Origin: an uncultured Bdellovibrionales bacterium
GTDB lineage: Bacteria > Bdellovibrionota > Bdellovibrionia > Bdellovibrionales > Bdellovibrionaceae
Length of the DNA stretch: 42,835 nucleotides
Direction: 5' to 3'
Assembly (NCBI GenBank): GCA_903926205.1
Contig: CAIYID010000082.1
Span: 1-42,835 of the forward strand
The position numbers and the translations under genes were made by a program. Below the pieces are notes generated by a model. That model was not told the DNA's origin and did not search any database. It saw nothing but the letters and a program-made list of their open reading frames with translations. This document shows positions 16,910 through 26,167 of this stretch, piece after piece; the first letter of the stretch is position 1; every line of letters starts with the position of its first letter.

Positions 16910-19231
16910 ATGCCTTCGCACGGGAAGTCTTTATCTCCGGAACTAAAAAATCTTGTTAGCCAAGCAGTGGCTCTTCTTGGCAAAGTTATTCAACGCGAAC
17001 TTGGACCAAAATCTTTTCAACGAATAGAAAAAATTCGTCAGGAGATGACTCATTTACGCAATGAATCCAGCGTCCCTTCTTTTCAGCGCCTTCAAAAACT
17101 ATACACCGAATTGGAAAAACTCACTCCGAGCGAGCAGTACGAGCTCGCGCACTCTTTCACCTTGATGCTTGAATTGATGAATGCTTGCGAAAATGCTTAT
17201 CGAAGCCATCAGCTCAGTACAAAACATTCTGTCACTGATCAAAATGAAAAAGGACCGGATCGAATCACCTATGTATTGACGGCTCATCCGACCGAGGCTC
17301 GCTCACCACAAAACATCGCCATCTTTCATGCGATTCAAAATCAACTTCAAGCTATTCTTACTTATCACACGATCAAACAAGATGAAGCCGCGCTCAAAAA
17401 TCTTCTTGAAATCGCTTGGCACACGTCCATTGTCCGGAATCGAACACCGAGGGTTCGCGATGAAGCGGAACATATTTATTCCCTGCTTTTTCGTGATGAT
17501 ATCCTCTTAGGAATTTTACACGCAAACATACCTTTACAAGTCCGAACGTGGGTGGGTGGAGACAAAGATGGCCATCCGGGCGTTGATCAAAAAGCGCTAC
17601 TCCAAAGTCTAACACTGTCTCGACAATCGATCATCAACGTAAGCCTTGAACTTTTTAAACAAGTGCGAGCCGATCTGGAGCTCTTTGATTCAGGCGTGTT
17701 GCTTAAGAATTTAAGCCAGCTCGATAAATCCATTCGTCGGCTACGAACGCTTAAAACAGGAGATGGAAAACGAATTCTTATTTTACGGCAGCAATTAGAG
17801 GCTTACATTCAAAACTACCAGAAAATTCTTGGAAGTCAGCCAACTGCCTTATCTCAGTTACAAAAATTTTGGAATATTTTTCCAGGGCTAGTCGTTCCTT
17901 TGGAACTCAGAGAATCCTCCGATGTACTGATGCTCAAACTAGCGCCGCACCAAACGACCATCATTGATCGAATGCTCTCCACTGTCGAGCGAATCTCCCG
18001 GGGAGGGCAGCCCAACTGGTACGCACGCAGTCTCATTGTTAGTATGACTCAATCTCTGGCTCATTTGCAGGCCGCCGCTCGCAAACAAATAAAAATCTTT
18101 GGTCATATTCCACTTCCTATCGTTCCGCTCTTTGAAGAATCCAGTTCACTTCAAGATTCTGAAAATATTATGCAATCTTTTATTCACGATCGAAAACTCC
18201 TTCACGCGGCCAAGCAGAATTGGAATTCACAACTTGAGATGATGGTCGGATATTCGGATTCATCCAAAGAAGCCGGGGTTTTTCCAAGTCGCCTAGTTAT
18301 TTCGCAAGCATTGATTCGTCTAGAAAAAATTGTACTAAAAGCAAAACTCACACCGATCTTTTTTCATGGCTCTGGAGGAAGTATTGATCGTGGTGGCGGT
18401 TCCGTCGAAGACCAAACGGCTTGGTGGCCGCGCTCGGCCCTTCGTCGCTATAAAGTTACTATCCAAGGTGAAATGATCGAACGCTCTTTCGCGAATGCGG
18501 CCATTGCCGAGCGCCAACTTCAAACGGTGATCAACAGTGCCGCTCACGGTTTACATAAAAAATGTCAGCAGGCTCACTCGAAGGAATTGTCGGTTTTTGC
18601 AGAAAGAATTTCACAAGCTTATCGGGCTCAAATCAAGGCACCAAATTTTCTTAAAATGGTAGAAACCGCGACGCCTTATTCGTATTTGCGGTTTCTTAAG
18701 ATTGGGTCTCGGCCGAACAAGCGCTCAAGCCAACTCCAAGTTCAAGCCCTGCGCGCAATTCCTTGGATACTCTGTTGGACTCAAAGCCGAGTCCTCTTTC
18801 CCACTTGGTGGGGCGTCGGTAGCGCTTGGGAGCAAAGCTCAACGGATGAAAAAAACTCTCTAAAAAAAGCTTTTCAAAATACGCCAGTTTTTACTTCGTA
18901 CATTAAAGCTCTCGGCTTCACTTTAGCTAAAGTGGAACTTGAGGTCTGGAATCTCTATCTAGAAAAAAGCCAACTCCCAGTCGATATTGTGAAGGAATTT
19001 CAAGCCTGCTTTGCTGACGAATACAAAAAATCAGTGATTTGCTATCAAGCTTTATGTGGTCATAAAAATTTAATGTGGTATCGCCCCTGGCTCGGAGAAA
19101 GTATCCGTCTGCGCTCTTCGATGATTCATCCCCTGAACCTGCTTCAGATTTTGGCGCAAAAAAACAAAGATCCACATCTTCTTCGAGTCACTGTCACCGG
19201 TATTTCAAGCGGGATGATGACAACGGGCTAA
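16910..19231 (+). CDS. ppc: Phosphoenolpyruvate carboxylase, short divergent form
   Basis: The enzyme carboxylates PEP with bicarbonate to oxaloacetate and refills the TCA cycle. Motifs in order: TAHPTE (124-129, catalytic His), GGDKDGHP, LELRESSDVL, MVGYSDSSKEAG (with the conserved Lys), FHGSGGSIDRGGG, QGEMIERSF, GSRPNKR, RAIPWILCWTQSR, and the C-terminal GMMTTG. At 773 residues it is shorter than the usual 880-930. Two departures stand out: the loop normally FHGRGGSxGRGG has Ser for the first Arg, and the C-terminal GMRNTG is GMMTTG. The first Arg is a PEP-phosphate ligand in E. coli PEPC, so activity may be altered. ATG 16910 follows AAAGGA. The gene is convergent with the GH130 operon, with 20 bases between. 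Confidence 0.9.
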   Translation: MPSHGKSLSPELKNLVSQAVALLGKVIQRELGPKSFQRIEKIRQEMTHLRNESSVPSFQRLQKLYTELEKLTPSEQYELAHSFTLMLELMNACENAYRSHQLSTKHSVTDQNEKGPDRITYVLTAHPTEARSPQNIAIFHAIQNQLQAILTYHTIKQDEAALKNLLEIAWHTSIVRNRTPRVRDEAEHIYSLLFRDDILLGILHANIPLQVRTWVGGDKDGHPGVDQKALLQSLTLSRQSIINVSLELFKQVRADLELFDSGVLLKNLSQLDKSIRRLRTLKTGDGKRILILRQQLEAYIQNYQKILGSQPTALSQLQKFWNIFPGLVVPLELRESSDVLMLKLAPHQTTIIDRMLSTVERISRGGQPNWYARSLIVSMTQSLAHLQAAARKQIKIFGHIPLPIVPLFEESSSLQDSENIMQSFIHDRKLLHAAKQNWNSQLEMMVGYSDSSKEAGVFPSRLVISQALIRLEKIVLKAKLTPIFFHGSGGSIDRGGGSVEDQTAWWPRSALRRYKVTIQGEMIERSFANAAIAERQLQTVINSAAHGLHKKCQQAHSKELSVFAERISQAYRAQIKAPNFLKMVETATPYSYLRFLKIGSRPNKRSSQLQVQALRAIPWILCWTQSRVLFPTWWGVGSAWEQSSTDEKNSLKKAFQNTPVFTSYIKALGFTLAKVELEVWNLYLEKSQLPVDIVKEFQACFADEYKKSVICYQALCGHKNLMWYRPWLGESIRLRSSMIHPLNLLQILAQKNKDPHLLRVTVTGISSGMMTTG

Positions 19232-19251
19232 TAGATTGAAAAACTTAGAAC

Positions 19252-21183
19252 CTAACGAACATCTCCGCAACTTTTGAGATACATGATCAATTTAGAAAGA
19301 GACGCTTCAGCTAAGCCAACACAACTATCCGCGCCACCATAAAATACAAGCACACGTCCTTTCCAAAAGCCCATTCCACACGGAAATACGACGTTACGAA
19401 CCTGACCATATTTTTCATAACTTTCTTCGGGTTCGAGAAGTGGATCCAAAGAGCGACCAAGAATTTTTGACGGATCTTGAAGATCAAGCAACAATGCCCC
19501 CAATCGATAATTACGGTCCTGAAGACCCACTCCATGATAAAAGAGCAACCAACCGTCTTCGGTTTTTAATGGTGGCATATTTGCTCCGATTTTAATTCCT
19601 TCCCAACTGCCTTTCCGAGGGGAAATAATAAACTGAGACTCTAGCCATTTTGTCTGTCCATCAAAATCGAGTTCATTGCGAAAATCAAAAACGATGTCTG
19701 GCTCAATTCTGTGGATGGTAACAAATTTTCCTTTAATTTTTTCAGGAAAAAAACAAGCATCCTTGTTTGCATCCCCAGGAGCTGAAATCAAAATTGCTTT
19801 CACCCAGGACTTCCAATTTTTTTCACGAAAGTCATTGAGTAAAATGGAAGTGAGTGCGACTCGCGGAGGGCTATCTCCTCGATAAGCCGTGTAAAGCATA
19901 TACACTCTGTCACCAATCAGCGTAAGCCTTGGGTCCTCACAACCAGAGTTACCATTTGGAAAGGCCTTTTCTTCAAAAGTCTCTTTCGGAGAATAAATGG
20001 GTTCTGGCTCACGATTGAGTAATTTCAAAGTCTCCGCCGAAAAGGTGGCAAGCCCCATAAATGAAGTGCCGGCATTATCTTGGGCCCGATACACAACATG
20101 AAGCTGATCATCATCTTGAAGTACCGCCGGATTATACACCCCAAGGCGTTCCCAGGAATGATCCCAACGTGGAGTCAAAACAGGGTTAGAATAAGATCTA
20201 TGAAAAATCGGAAAACTGACAACCTCTGGAACAAGATTTTTTATCAAGGAAGGTAGGTGACAAGTTGCTACGGCGCAAACGGTGTCGGCTCCGCCATAGT
20301 AAACGCGAAGTTCCTCTCCCACAATTGTTGCTCCCGACGGAAAGACAATATTTGGAACCGTGCCGTGAATCTCATAACTTTTTTCAGGTACAAGTAGAGG
20401 CTCACGACTGCGAGCTAATATTTTTCTTGGGTCATCACCATCAAGTAAAGCCGCTTCAATTCCAAAAATAGTTCCCGAATGTCCATAGTTTTGAATTCGA
20501 CAATAAATAAGAAGCCAACCTTCTTTTACTTTCAAAGGTGGCGCTCCGACTTCCACTTGATCTGTGTTAACTCTTCGCAAACGAAGGGCATGAGTTGAAA
20601 GTTCCTGGTACCAATTTTGCCAAAACTCTCTGGACCATAAGTCCTCCAGCCGATCAAGCATCGCAATACCCATAGTGGCGGGTGGCAGATCTGTGTTGGC
20701 ACTTAAAATAACCGCATACTTTCCATTAATTTTTTCAGGAAATAGCGCCATTGCCTTTGCATTGAAAGGTGTCACTAAATGTCGTTCCGGTTTGCTTTCC
20801 AAATCATCAAAAATTGCTAGACCCACGCGAATATGATCTGGAACAAAAGGATAGGCTCCGATCGCGGTATAAAATAAATAAGTTTTTCCTTCGAGAAAAG
20901 TCGCTCGCGGATCTTCACAGCCGAAACGATCCCAAGGCAGTTCTGGCCGAATCAAAAGCCCTTTTTTTTCAAAGCTCAACCCGTCTGTTGAAACAGCCTG
21001 TCCTACCGAGGACATCCGTAAGTCCTTACCCTCCAAACGTCGATGATCTGAGATCGCGCGGTAGAATAGGTAATCTTTATTATTGAGTCGAAGTGCACTG
21101 CCATTAAATGCAGCAAAGCTCTCCCACTCTTGTTCGCTATTGGGTGATAGAATCGGATTTGATTTGCATCTTGTGAGTAGCAT
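19252..21183 (-). CDS. Tandem GH130-family glycoside phosphorylase/hydrolase-like protein
   Basis: The product (about 643 residues from ATG 21183) has two five-bladed-propeller GH130 domains in a row. The first shows FNGSALRLNNKDYLFYRA and GCEDPRATF (89-96), the second VYNPAVLQDDDQLHVVYRAQ and GCEDPRLT; the Asp of EDPR is the general acid of GH130. The second half also has HRIEPDI and GWLLFYHGVG followed by FYGGADSCVGLA, the usual family end. GH130 enzymes act on beta-mannosides (mannosyl-glucose or mannooligosaccharide phosphorylases and mannosidases); which one cannot be said. No signal peptide, so cytoplasmic. The gene overlaps the upstream GH130-like gene by 47 bases, which ties their expression. 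Confidence 0.85.
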   Translation of the reverse strand: MLLTRCKSNPILSPNSEQEWESFAAFNGSALRLNNKDYLFYRAISDHRRLEGKDLRMSSVGQAVSTDGLSFEKKGLLIRPELPWDRFGCEDPRATFLEGKTYLFYTAIGAYPFVPDHIRVGLAIFDDLESKPERHLVTPFNAKAMALFPEKINGKYAVILSANTDLPPATMGIAMLDRLEDLWSREFWQNWYQELSTHALRLRRVNTDQVEVGAPPLKVKEGWLLIYCRIQNYGHSGTIFGIEAALLDGDDPRKILARSREPLLVPEKSYEIHGTVPNIVFPSGATIVGEELRVYYGGADTVCAVATCHLPSLIKNLVPEVVSFPIFHRSYSNPVLTPRWDHSWERLGVYNPAVLQDDDQLHVVYRAQDNAGTSFMGLATFSAETLKLLNREPEPIYSPKETFEEKAFPNGNSGCEDPRLTLIGDRVYMLYTAYRGDSPPRVALTSILLNDFREKNWKSWVKAILISAPGDANKDACFFPEKIKGKFVTIHRIEPDIVFDFRNELDFDGQTKWLESQFIISPRKGSWEGIKIGANMPPLKTEDGWLLFYHGVGLQDRNYRLGALLLDLQDPSKILGRSLDPLLEPEESYEKYGQVRNVVFPCGMGFWKGRVLVFYGGADSCVGLAEASLSKLIMYLKSCGDVR

Positions 21184-23044
21184 ATTTTCCAATCTTCAAA
21201 GGAGTCTGTCTTTTAAATTTCAATTCATGATTAGATTTTAAAGCTCGAAGAAATTCGTTAAGATTCCGACTGGCAACACAAACCACACAATCGGCTCCGC
21301 CATAATAAACAAGCAGCTTTTCATTTAAAATCACGGCACCGCAGGGATAAACAATTCCTGGCTTAAAACCACAATTTTCATACCAATCGTTTGGTTCCAA
21401 AATCGGAGTTGAAGAACGATAGAGAACTTTCGTTGGATCTTTAAGATCTAATAACATTGCTCCCATTTTGTAAAAGCAATCGTCTCGATCGTCGACTCCA
21501 TAATAGATAAGTAGCCAACCCTCAGAAGTCTTAAGCGGTGGCGCACCGGCTCCTATTTTTCGACTGTCCCACATGTTTTCGCGAATCGAAATTCGATGTT
21601 TACCCTGAAGCCATCTCGTTCCATCAAAATTCAAATCATCTTCATAATCGATCAGAATATCTGGAAAAACTCGATGCATGATGACGTATTTTCCATTAAT
21701 TTTCTCTGGAAAAATCACGGCACTTTTATCAACAATACCTGGTCGAGAAATTAAAACAGGTCTTTCCCAAAGCCACCGCTTCGCTAAAAAATCTATAAGA
21801 TCAATCGAAGTCAGCGCCACTCGTGGAGGGCTGGCTCCATCAAATGCCACATAGGTCATATAGACTCGTTGATCAATCAAGGTGATTCTTGGATCTTCAC
21901 AACCTGCAATTCCACCACCTGAAACATATTTTTGTTCCACAGCACTAGTGGAATCCTTTTGATAAGATTCAAAAACTTCTTGGGGTAAATATACGGGTTT
22001 TTCTAGTCGCTCATCAATTCGAACACCATCTTCTGTGCTGGCATACCCAATGCTTGAAATCAAATCAGGTCCTTGTGCGCGATAAAGAATATGAATGCGC
22101 CCATCGGCATAGAAGGCCGCTGGATTATAAGTCGCAAAAGACTCCCAGGCAAATTCATTACGGGAAAAGAGGACCGGGTTGAATTTAGATTTTTCAAGTG
22201 AAATTAAATGGTCTTTTGGAAGTTGAACAGGAATTCCCTCAATAGGATACCGAACAAGCATGATACCGAATCTGCTTGTATTCCAAAAACTATAAATTTC
22301 AGAACGAAAAATGGCTGCACCACCAAAGCTCACCTCACCCCATTCTGGATCATCTTCCCAAACGGGCTCAGCAGATCTCCAGGTCACACGAGAAGGATTG
22401 TGAATATCAAGCAGAGCCACATATACGCGCTGTCGTAACTTCTGACTTTCAAAACGGAGAACTCGATAGCAAATTAAAATTCCTTGAGATAATTTCTGTG
22501 CATAATCCACTTCGATTAAATCACCTTTAGCTATATGAGTTGGAATTGAGGAATAAACGTCCAGACTCCAATCAATTGCATTTTTTGAAATCCTGACTTC
22601 TATTGAGGTTCCACCTAGAAACATCACATAATTACCATCCAGCAGATACTCAGGAACAATAACACCGTTAGTAAGAGGGACAGAGAAAGACCTGTCATTA
22701 ATCGCTTTGGGCCGAGTCCATTTTTTTAAATCCTTTGTTAAAGAAATCGCTAAGCCTTTCCCAATAATATTCATGAGCGAAAAATAACCGATGTCTAGGA
22801 GTCCTTGTTGGACATGAGTACAATTTGACAGATGAAACTTAGAGGTACTCAGTTGGAAATCGATGGCATTCTCAGATTCAGCCACATCAATATTTCCACT
22901 CGTTTTAGAAAAAATAAGTTTTAATTTTTCTTTTTCTACGAAAGTTCCTATCACTGTTGGCGCCAAGTCGATAGATTTTAGAACTATCTTACTCGTTATT
23001 TTTTTTCTTGGATTTGATTTTTCGATTGAACTCGGCTGAATCAT
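21137..23044 (-). CDS. GH130-like protein with degenerate first domain
   Basis: The 635-residue product has a full GH130 domain in its second half: SFATYNPAAFYADGRIHILY (302-321), GCEDPRIT (381-388, general-acid Asp384), HRVFPDI, GWLLIYYGVDDRD and VYYGGADCVVCVA. The first 280 residues keep the propeller rhythm (FLGGTSIEVRIS, WGEVSFGGAAIF) but have no EDPR, so this half is probably non-catalytic and may bind substrate or partners. ATG 23044 follows AGGTGAG. It lies 15 bases downstream of the RaiA-like gene and overlaps the next GH130 gene. Two such paralogues side by side suggest a hetero-complex or two steps of one pathway. Confidence 0.8.
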   Translation of the reverse strand: MIQPSSIEKSNPRKKITSKIVLKSIDLAPTVIGTFVEKEKLKLIFSKTSGNIDVAESENAIDFQLSTSKFHLSNCTHVQQGLLDIGYFSLMNIIGKGLAISLTKDLKKWTRPKAINDRSFSVPLTNGVIVPEYLLDGNYVMFLGGTSIEVRISKNAIDWSLDVYSSIPTHIAKGDLIEVDYAQKLSQGILICYRVLRFESQKLRQRVYVALLDIHNPSRVTWRSAEPVWEDDPEWGEVSFGGAAIFRSEIYSFWNTSRFGIMLVRYPIEGIPVQLPKDHLISLEKSKFNPVLFSRNEFAWESFATYNPAAFYADGRIHILYRAQGPDLISSIGYASTEDGVRIDERLEKPVYLPQEVFESYQKDSTSAVEQKYVSGGGIAGCEDPRITLIDQRVYMTYVAFDGASPPRVALTSIDLIDFLAKRWLWERPVLISRPGIVDKSAVIFPEKINGKYVIMHRVFPDILIDYEDDLNFDGTRWLQGKHRISIRENMWDSRKIGAGAPPLKTSEGWLLIYYGVDDRDDCFYKMGAMLLDLKDPTKVLYRSSTPILEPNDWYENCGFKPGIVYPCGAVILNEKLLVYYGGADCVVCVASRNLNEFLRALKSNHELKFKRQTPLKIGKYATHKMQIKSDSITQ

Positions 23045-23059
23045 TTCTCACCTTGCACT

Positions 23060-23509
23060 TTAACGAAGTTCATTGGGTTTTGCCTCTTCAATCGTTCTCG
23101 CGGCCTTTTGATACACGCCCTTAATTTCATTATCATGTGTTGCCTCCACTTTATTTGAAATCCGACGTTCTGATTTTATTAATTCTCTATTTTTCATTAA
23201 GGAAATAATCAGCAATTGATCGTCAATTTCATGAAAGGCTTCCCGAATAATCTTGAAGACATTCGAGCCCGCACCGTCTACCGAAGGATGCCGTGCTACT
23301 TTTAAAATTTTTTCCGGTGTGACTATCTCTATTTGAAACTCGTAAATATTGCCTGGATATCGATGATGACTTGGCAATCCAAACACCACCTGACAACTTT
23401 CAATACCACCGTATTTTTGATCCAGTTGCGCCACTTCTTTTTCAAAATGCCGACGAATTGATTTCAAGTGCGGCATATTTTGACAGCGCACTTCTAAACT
23501 ACAATCCAT
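23060..23509 (-). CDS. RaiA/HPF-like ribosome-associated protein
   Basis: Start chosen at the third in-frame ATG, 23509, because GGGAG precedes it at the right distance and the domain starts there. The 149-residue product matches the S30AE fold pattern of ribosome hibernation factors: an initial strand (MDCSLEVRCQNM), a helix (SIRRHFEKEVAQLDQKYG), strands SCQVVFGL and YEFQIEIVTP, and the final helix KIIREAFHEIDDQLL. It resembles the divergent 'HPF/RaiA family ribosome-associated protein' group more than classical YfiA. Known members bind the decoding site of 30S subunits in starvation. It is the first gene of an operon with two GH130-type proteins, an unusual pairing. Confidence 0.7.
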   Translation of the reverse strand: MDCSLEVRCQNMPHLKSIRRHFEKEVAQLDQKYGGIESCQVVFGLPSHHRYPGNIYEFQIEIVTPEKILKVARHPSVDGAGSNVFKIIREAFHEIDDQLLIISLMKNRELIKSERRISNKVEATHDNEIKGVYQKAARTIEEAKPNELR

Positions 23510-23822
23510 AACAAACTCCCGAAGCCTCATTTCCAAGCCTTCCATTTTTTTAACAAAAAAAGATCACCCATTACGGTTAGATATCACCCTCAAGATTTAA
23601 TAAATGAGCGTCCATTCCATCAGTGCAAATGCAAAGGTCCTTCCACTTTCTAATCAACCTCAAAATGACTTAATTTAGGTCTGAGGCCTTTGCGTGACAC
23701 TTTCCCCCCTTCGCAACGAGGAATTATTCCACTATTTTTTCTGCTGAACTAAATATTTATTTAAATTATCCGAAGCGACTGATCTGAAATCTTTCTCAAA
23801 AAGTGAAGAGTTGTAGTAAAAA

Positions 23823-24092
23823 TCATCTTGATGAAAAGGGTTTTACCCTTTTAAACCCATTTCGAGCGTCCATCGTGGACGCTCGATCACTGTTTACCTT
23901 TGCCGTCTCACGATCATTTATAACTACTTGAAAAAGGACTAATTCTTCCATTGTTTTGCAATTCGCAAGTGCTCCAATGGGGGTGACGACACCTTTTTCA
24001 GAATTGAGATTGAGTCGAGATTTCTTCCTTTTTTTTAGGTTTGTTTTTCGCTCAACGAAGGCGCGAAAAGCTGAAAAAACATTGAGCGACAT
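23823..24092 (-). CDS. Small basic ORF ending in a palindromic element (doubtful)
   Basis: An 89-codon frame begins MSLNVFSAFRAFVERKTNLK and has a Lys/Arg-rich part, then GVVTPIGALANCKTMEELVL, which looks moderately coding-like. Its last 22 codons are encoded by the palindromic repeat and by a second hairpin (AAAAGGG / CCCTTTT, 23834-23852), so the natural end is probably earlier or the frame is not a gene. No strong ribosome binding site is seen. No family recognised. If real, insertion of the repeat has extended or altered its C-terminus. Confidence 0.3.
   Translation of the reverse strand: MSLNVFSAFRAFVERKTNLKKRKKSRLNLNSEKGVVTPIGALANCKTMEELVLFQVVINDRETAKVNSDRASTMDARNGFKRVKPFSSR
23849..23886 (-). 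repeat. Palindromic element RASTMDARN, copy 2
   Basis: Same 25-base palindrome as at 14368 (arms TCGAGCGTCCA and TGGACGCTCGA), here inverted, with the conserved tail CTTTTAAACCCATT on its plus-strand left side. On the minus strand it reads RASTMDARNGFK inside an 89-codon frame. Copy 1 and copy 2 differ at one base over the 38 aligned bases. Confidence 0.75.
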
Positions 24093-24244
24093 TCAGCAAT
24101 AAATGTCACAACGTCCTACCTTGAGACATGATTTAGCTCGAGACTCAATATGCCTGGTTCAGAAAGCTCTGCATAGGCACAGCCTTTGCTCTTAAAATAT
24201 TCATGTTTGTATGTGTTTAAGTTTTACAGACAGAGAGAGTATAT

Positions 24245-25564
24245 ATGAAGACAATATTTGCTGTAGCATTAATTCCCTTGACCCTCGCAATTACTCCTCT
24301 GAGTATGGCCGGGACCACCCCAAAAGCCTCAGCGACCATTATGTTCTATCTCGACAATCAAAATGGCGACTACGTTGATAGTTATATTAAGAATCAGTTG
24401 GAAGTCATAAAAAATCTTAGTCAAAAAAATAATACTGTCCGCTGGGTGACTCTCCATGAGAAAGGTAGTGCTCTATCGACGGGGCAGCGCTCACTCGATA
24501 TCAAAGATCAAAATCTCACTGTAAATGAATGGATCAACGGCTCGGAAGTTCTGCTAGCAGACATTAAGGTTGAACAAAAAAATTTAAGGCCCTCATTTTC
24601 CAATCCTGAAGTGCTAAAATATTTTTTAGAAAAAGGACTTTCTTTGGGATCAAAACACAACATATTAGTGATGGCCGACCACGGTGTTGGTAGTTATGGA
24701 TTGATGACGACGAGCTTAACTGAAAATGGAAAAGCGCTCAATGAAGTCATGAGCAATAGAGAGGCCGCGGCAGCTATTGCTGGCGCCATGAAAAATACAC
24801 ACGCACAGATTGATCTTATAATTTTTGATGCTTGTTTAATGGCTAATATTGAAGCTGTGACCGATTATCGAAAAGCAGGATTGGAAATGCCAGTTGTCGC
24901 CTCGGAAGACACGACAACCCCAACAAGTGGTTCGTTAAACTATGAAAAAACAATAGGCGCTTTGGCAAAAGAATTGGAAAAGGGTCGTCTCTTTGATTCA
25001 CTTTTATTTGGAGCTATGATTGTTAAACAAAGTAAGAATAACAACGCAATAAATATTTCTTTGATCAATTTAAAAGTTTTAACAGATGATATTTTAAATA
25101 AATTAAGTCATCTTTTTGCTGACCTTACTACTGACTTGAAAGAACCAGACAAAAACAAAGTTTACAGTGAATTTCTCGAAGCAAGAATCGTCGACGATAA
25201 AACGATGGGAGTAGACAACGAAGTGGATCTACGGACCTACCTAGAAATGTTACAAAAAATTAAGGTCTTATCGAAGGAAGTCAAAGAATCTGCTTTAGAG
25301 CTCGAAACGGCACTATTTTCAAAAACAGTCGCACCAGACAATTCTAAGCTAGTTGTTGTGTCAGAGAATGATCAGTCAGACGTAACCAGCGAAAAAGGCC
25401 TCTCGATCGTGCATCCGATAAAACCTGATATGCATGAAGCCGAAACAGTCAAATTTTTCATCAATGACTGCAAACATTCTGAAAGTCTATTATTTTCTTC
25501 ATTAACAGGCTGGACTGAAGTGTTAAAGGCCTATGTGGAATTTAAAACCTGTGATGGTCAATAG
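24245..25564 (+). CDS. Exported clostripain-like (C11) cysteine peptidase
   Basis: The 439-residue product has a signal peptide (MKTIFAVALIPLTLAITPLSMA). The clan CD fold of clostripain is visible: strand TIMFYLDNQNGDY (31-43), then MADHGVGSYG with catalytic His146, then IIFDACLMANIEAV with catalytic Cys197, and later SEDTTTPTSGSLNYEKTIG near the substrate pocket. C11 peptidases cut after Arg or Lys and often self-activate. The N-terminal export signal suggests action in the periplasm or, in a predator, on prey. ATG 24245 follows GAGAG. The C-terminal 200 residues are helical and less conserved. No inhibitor gene is seen beside it. Confidence 0.85.
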   Translation: MKTIFAVALIPLTLAITPLSMAGTTPKASATIMFYLDNQNGDYVDSYIKNQLEVIKNLSQKNNTVRWVTLHEKGSALSTGQRSLDIKDQNLTVNEWINGSEVLLADIKVEQKNLRPSFSNPEVLKYFLEKGLSLGSKHNILVMADHGVGSYGLMTTSLTENGKALNEVMSNREAAAAIAGAMKNTHAQIDLIIFDACLMANIEAVTDYRKAGLEMPVVASEDTTTPTSGSLNYEKTIGALAKELEKGRLFDSLLFGAMIVKQSKNNNAINISLINLKVLTDDILNKLSHLFADLTTDLKEPDKNKVYSEFLEARIVDDKTMGVDNEVDLRTYLEMLQKIKVLSKEVKESALELETALFSKTVAPDNSKLVVVSENDQSDVTSEKGLSIVHPIKPDMHEAETVKFFINDCKHSESLLFSSLTGWTEVLKAYVEFKTCDGQ

Positions 25565-25700
25565 GCGCAAACTTAGTCAAGCTCAGGAAACCGTTTCAAT
25601 TTGAGTCAACGGCACTTGCTTAAGTTTTAGTAAATTTTAATCTCTGGCTCTAAAAAAATATATTTAAAATGGCGATAAGAAGAGCAACTAGGAGTTCCTA

Positions 25701-26111
25701 ATGAGTTCAAATTCAAAACCTCAAATTTTACTTGTTGAAGATAATTTGGAATTTGCTGAAACCATCAAGGAATTCATTGACGAGTTTTCAAAATATAAAA
25801 TCGTGCACTACAGTTCCGGAAAATTAGCCTTGGAGTATCTCAATCAAAAATCTTCTGAGGTGATCGGTATTTGCTCTGATCTCTTGATGAAAGACATGGA
25901 TGGAATTGATTTCCTCGCGCAAATACGAAAATCAAAAGTTTATGGAAATTTACCTTTGATTTTTATTTCCGGAGCTTCACCAATGGTATTTAAAAGTTTA
26001 CTCGAGCCTTATGATTACTCGGGGTTTATTGAAAAACCCATTAACTACGATAAATTGGTTGGAATGATAGAAATGACTTTCCCAATACCAAAAAATAAAA
26101 GAGTTGCTTAG
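25701..26111 (+). CDS. Single-domain response regulator (CheY-like)
   Basis: The 136-residue product is one receiver domain: acidic pocket VEDN (Asp14), phospho-acceptor Asp60 in GICSDLLMKDMDGIDF, Ser90 in FISGAS at the switch Thr/Ser place, and Lys112 in IEKPIN. There is no output domain, so it works by binding a partner when phosphorylated, like CheY or Spo0F. ATG 25701 follows AGGAG with ideal spacing. No histidine kinase gene lies in the window, so its kinase is elsewhere. It follows the C11 peptidase gene by 136 bases, and shared transcription is possible but not shown. Confidence 0.9.
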   Translation: MSSNSKPQILLVEDNLEFAETIKEFIDEFSKYKIVHYSSGKLALEYLNQKSSEVIGICSDLLMKDMDGIDFLAQIRKSKVYGNLPLIFISGASPMVFKSLLEPYDYSGFIEKPINYDKLVGMIEMTFPIPKNKRVA

Positions 26112-26167
26112 CCTAAGCGCAGCCGAATATTCTTAATTTCTTTGATTCAGTTGAATTTTGATTTTCT

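Noticed and set aside
24128-24185. Riboswitch-like stem (TGCCT / AGGCA) before the C11 protease gene
   Set aside because: A single five-pair stem with no match to a riboswitch consensus I know.
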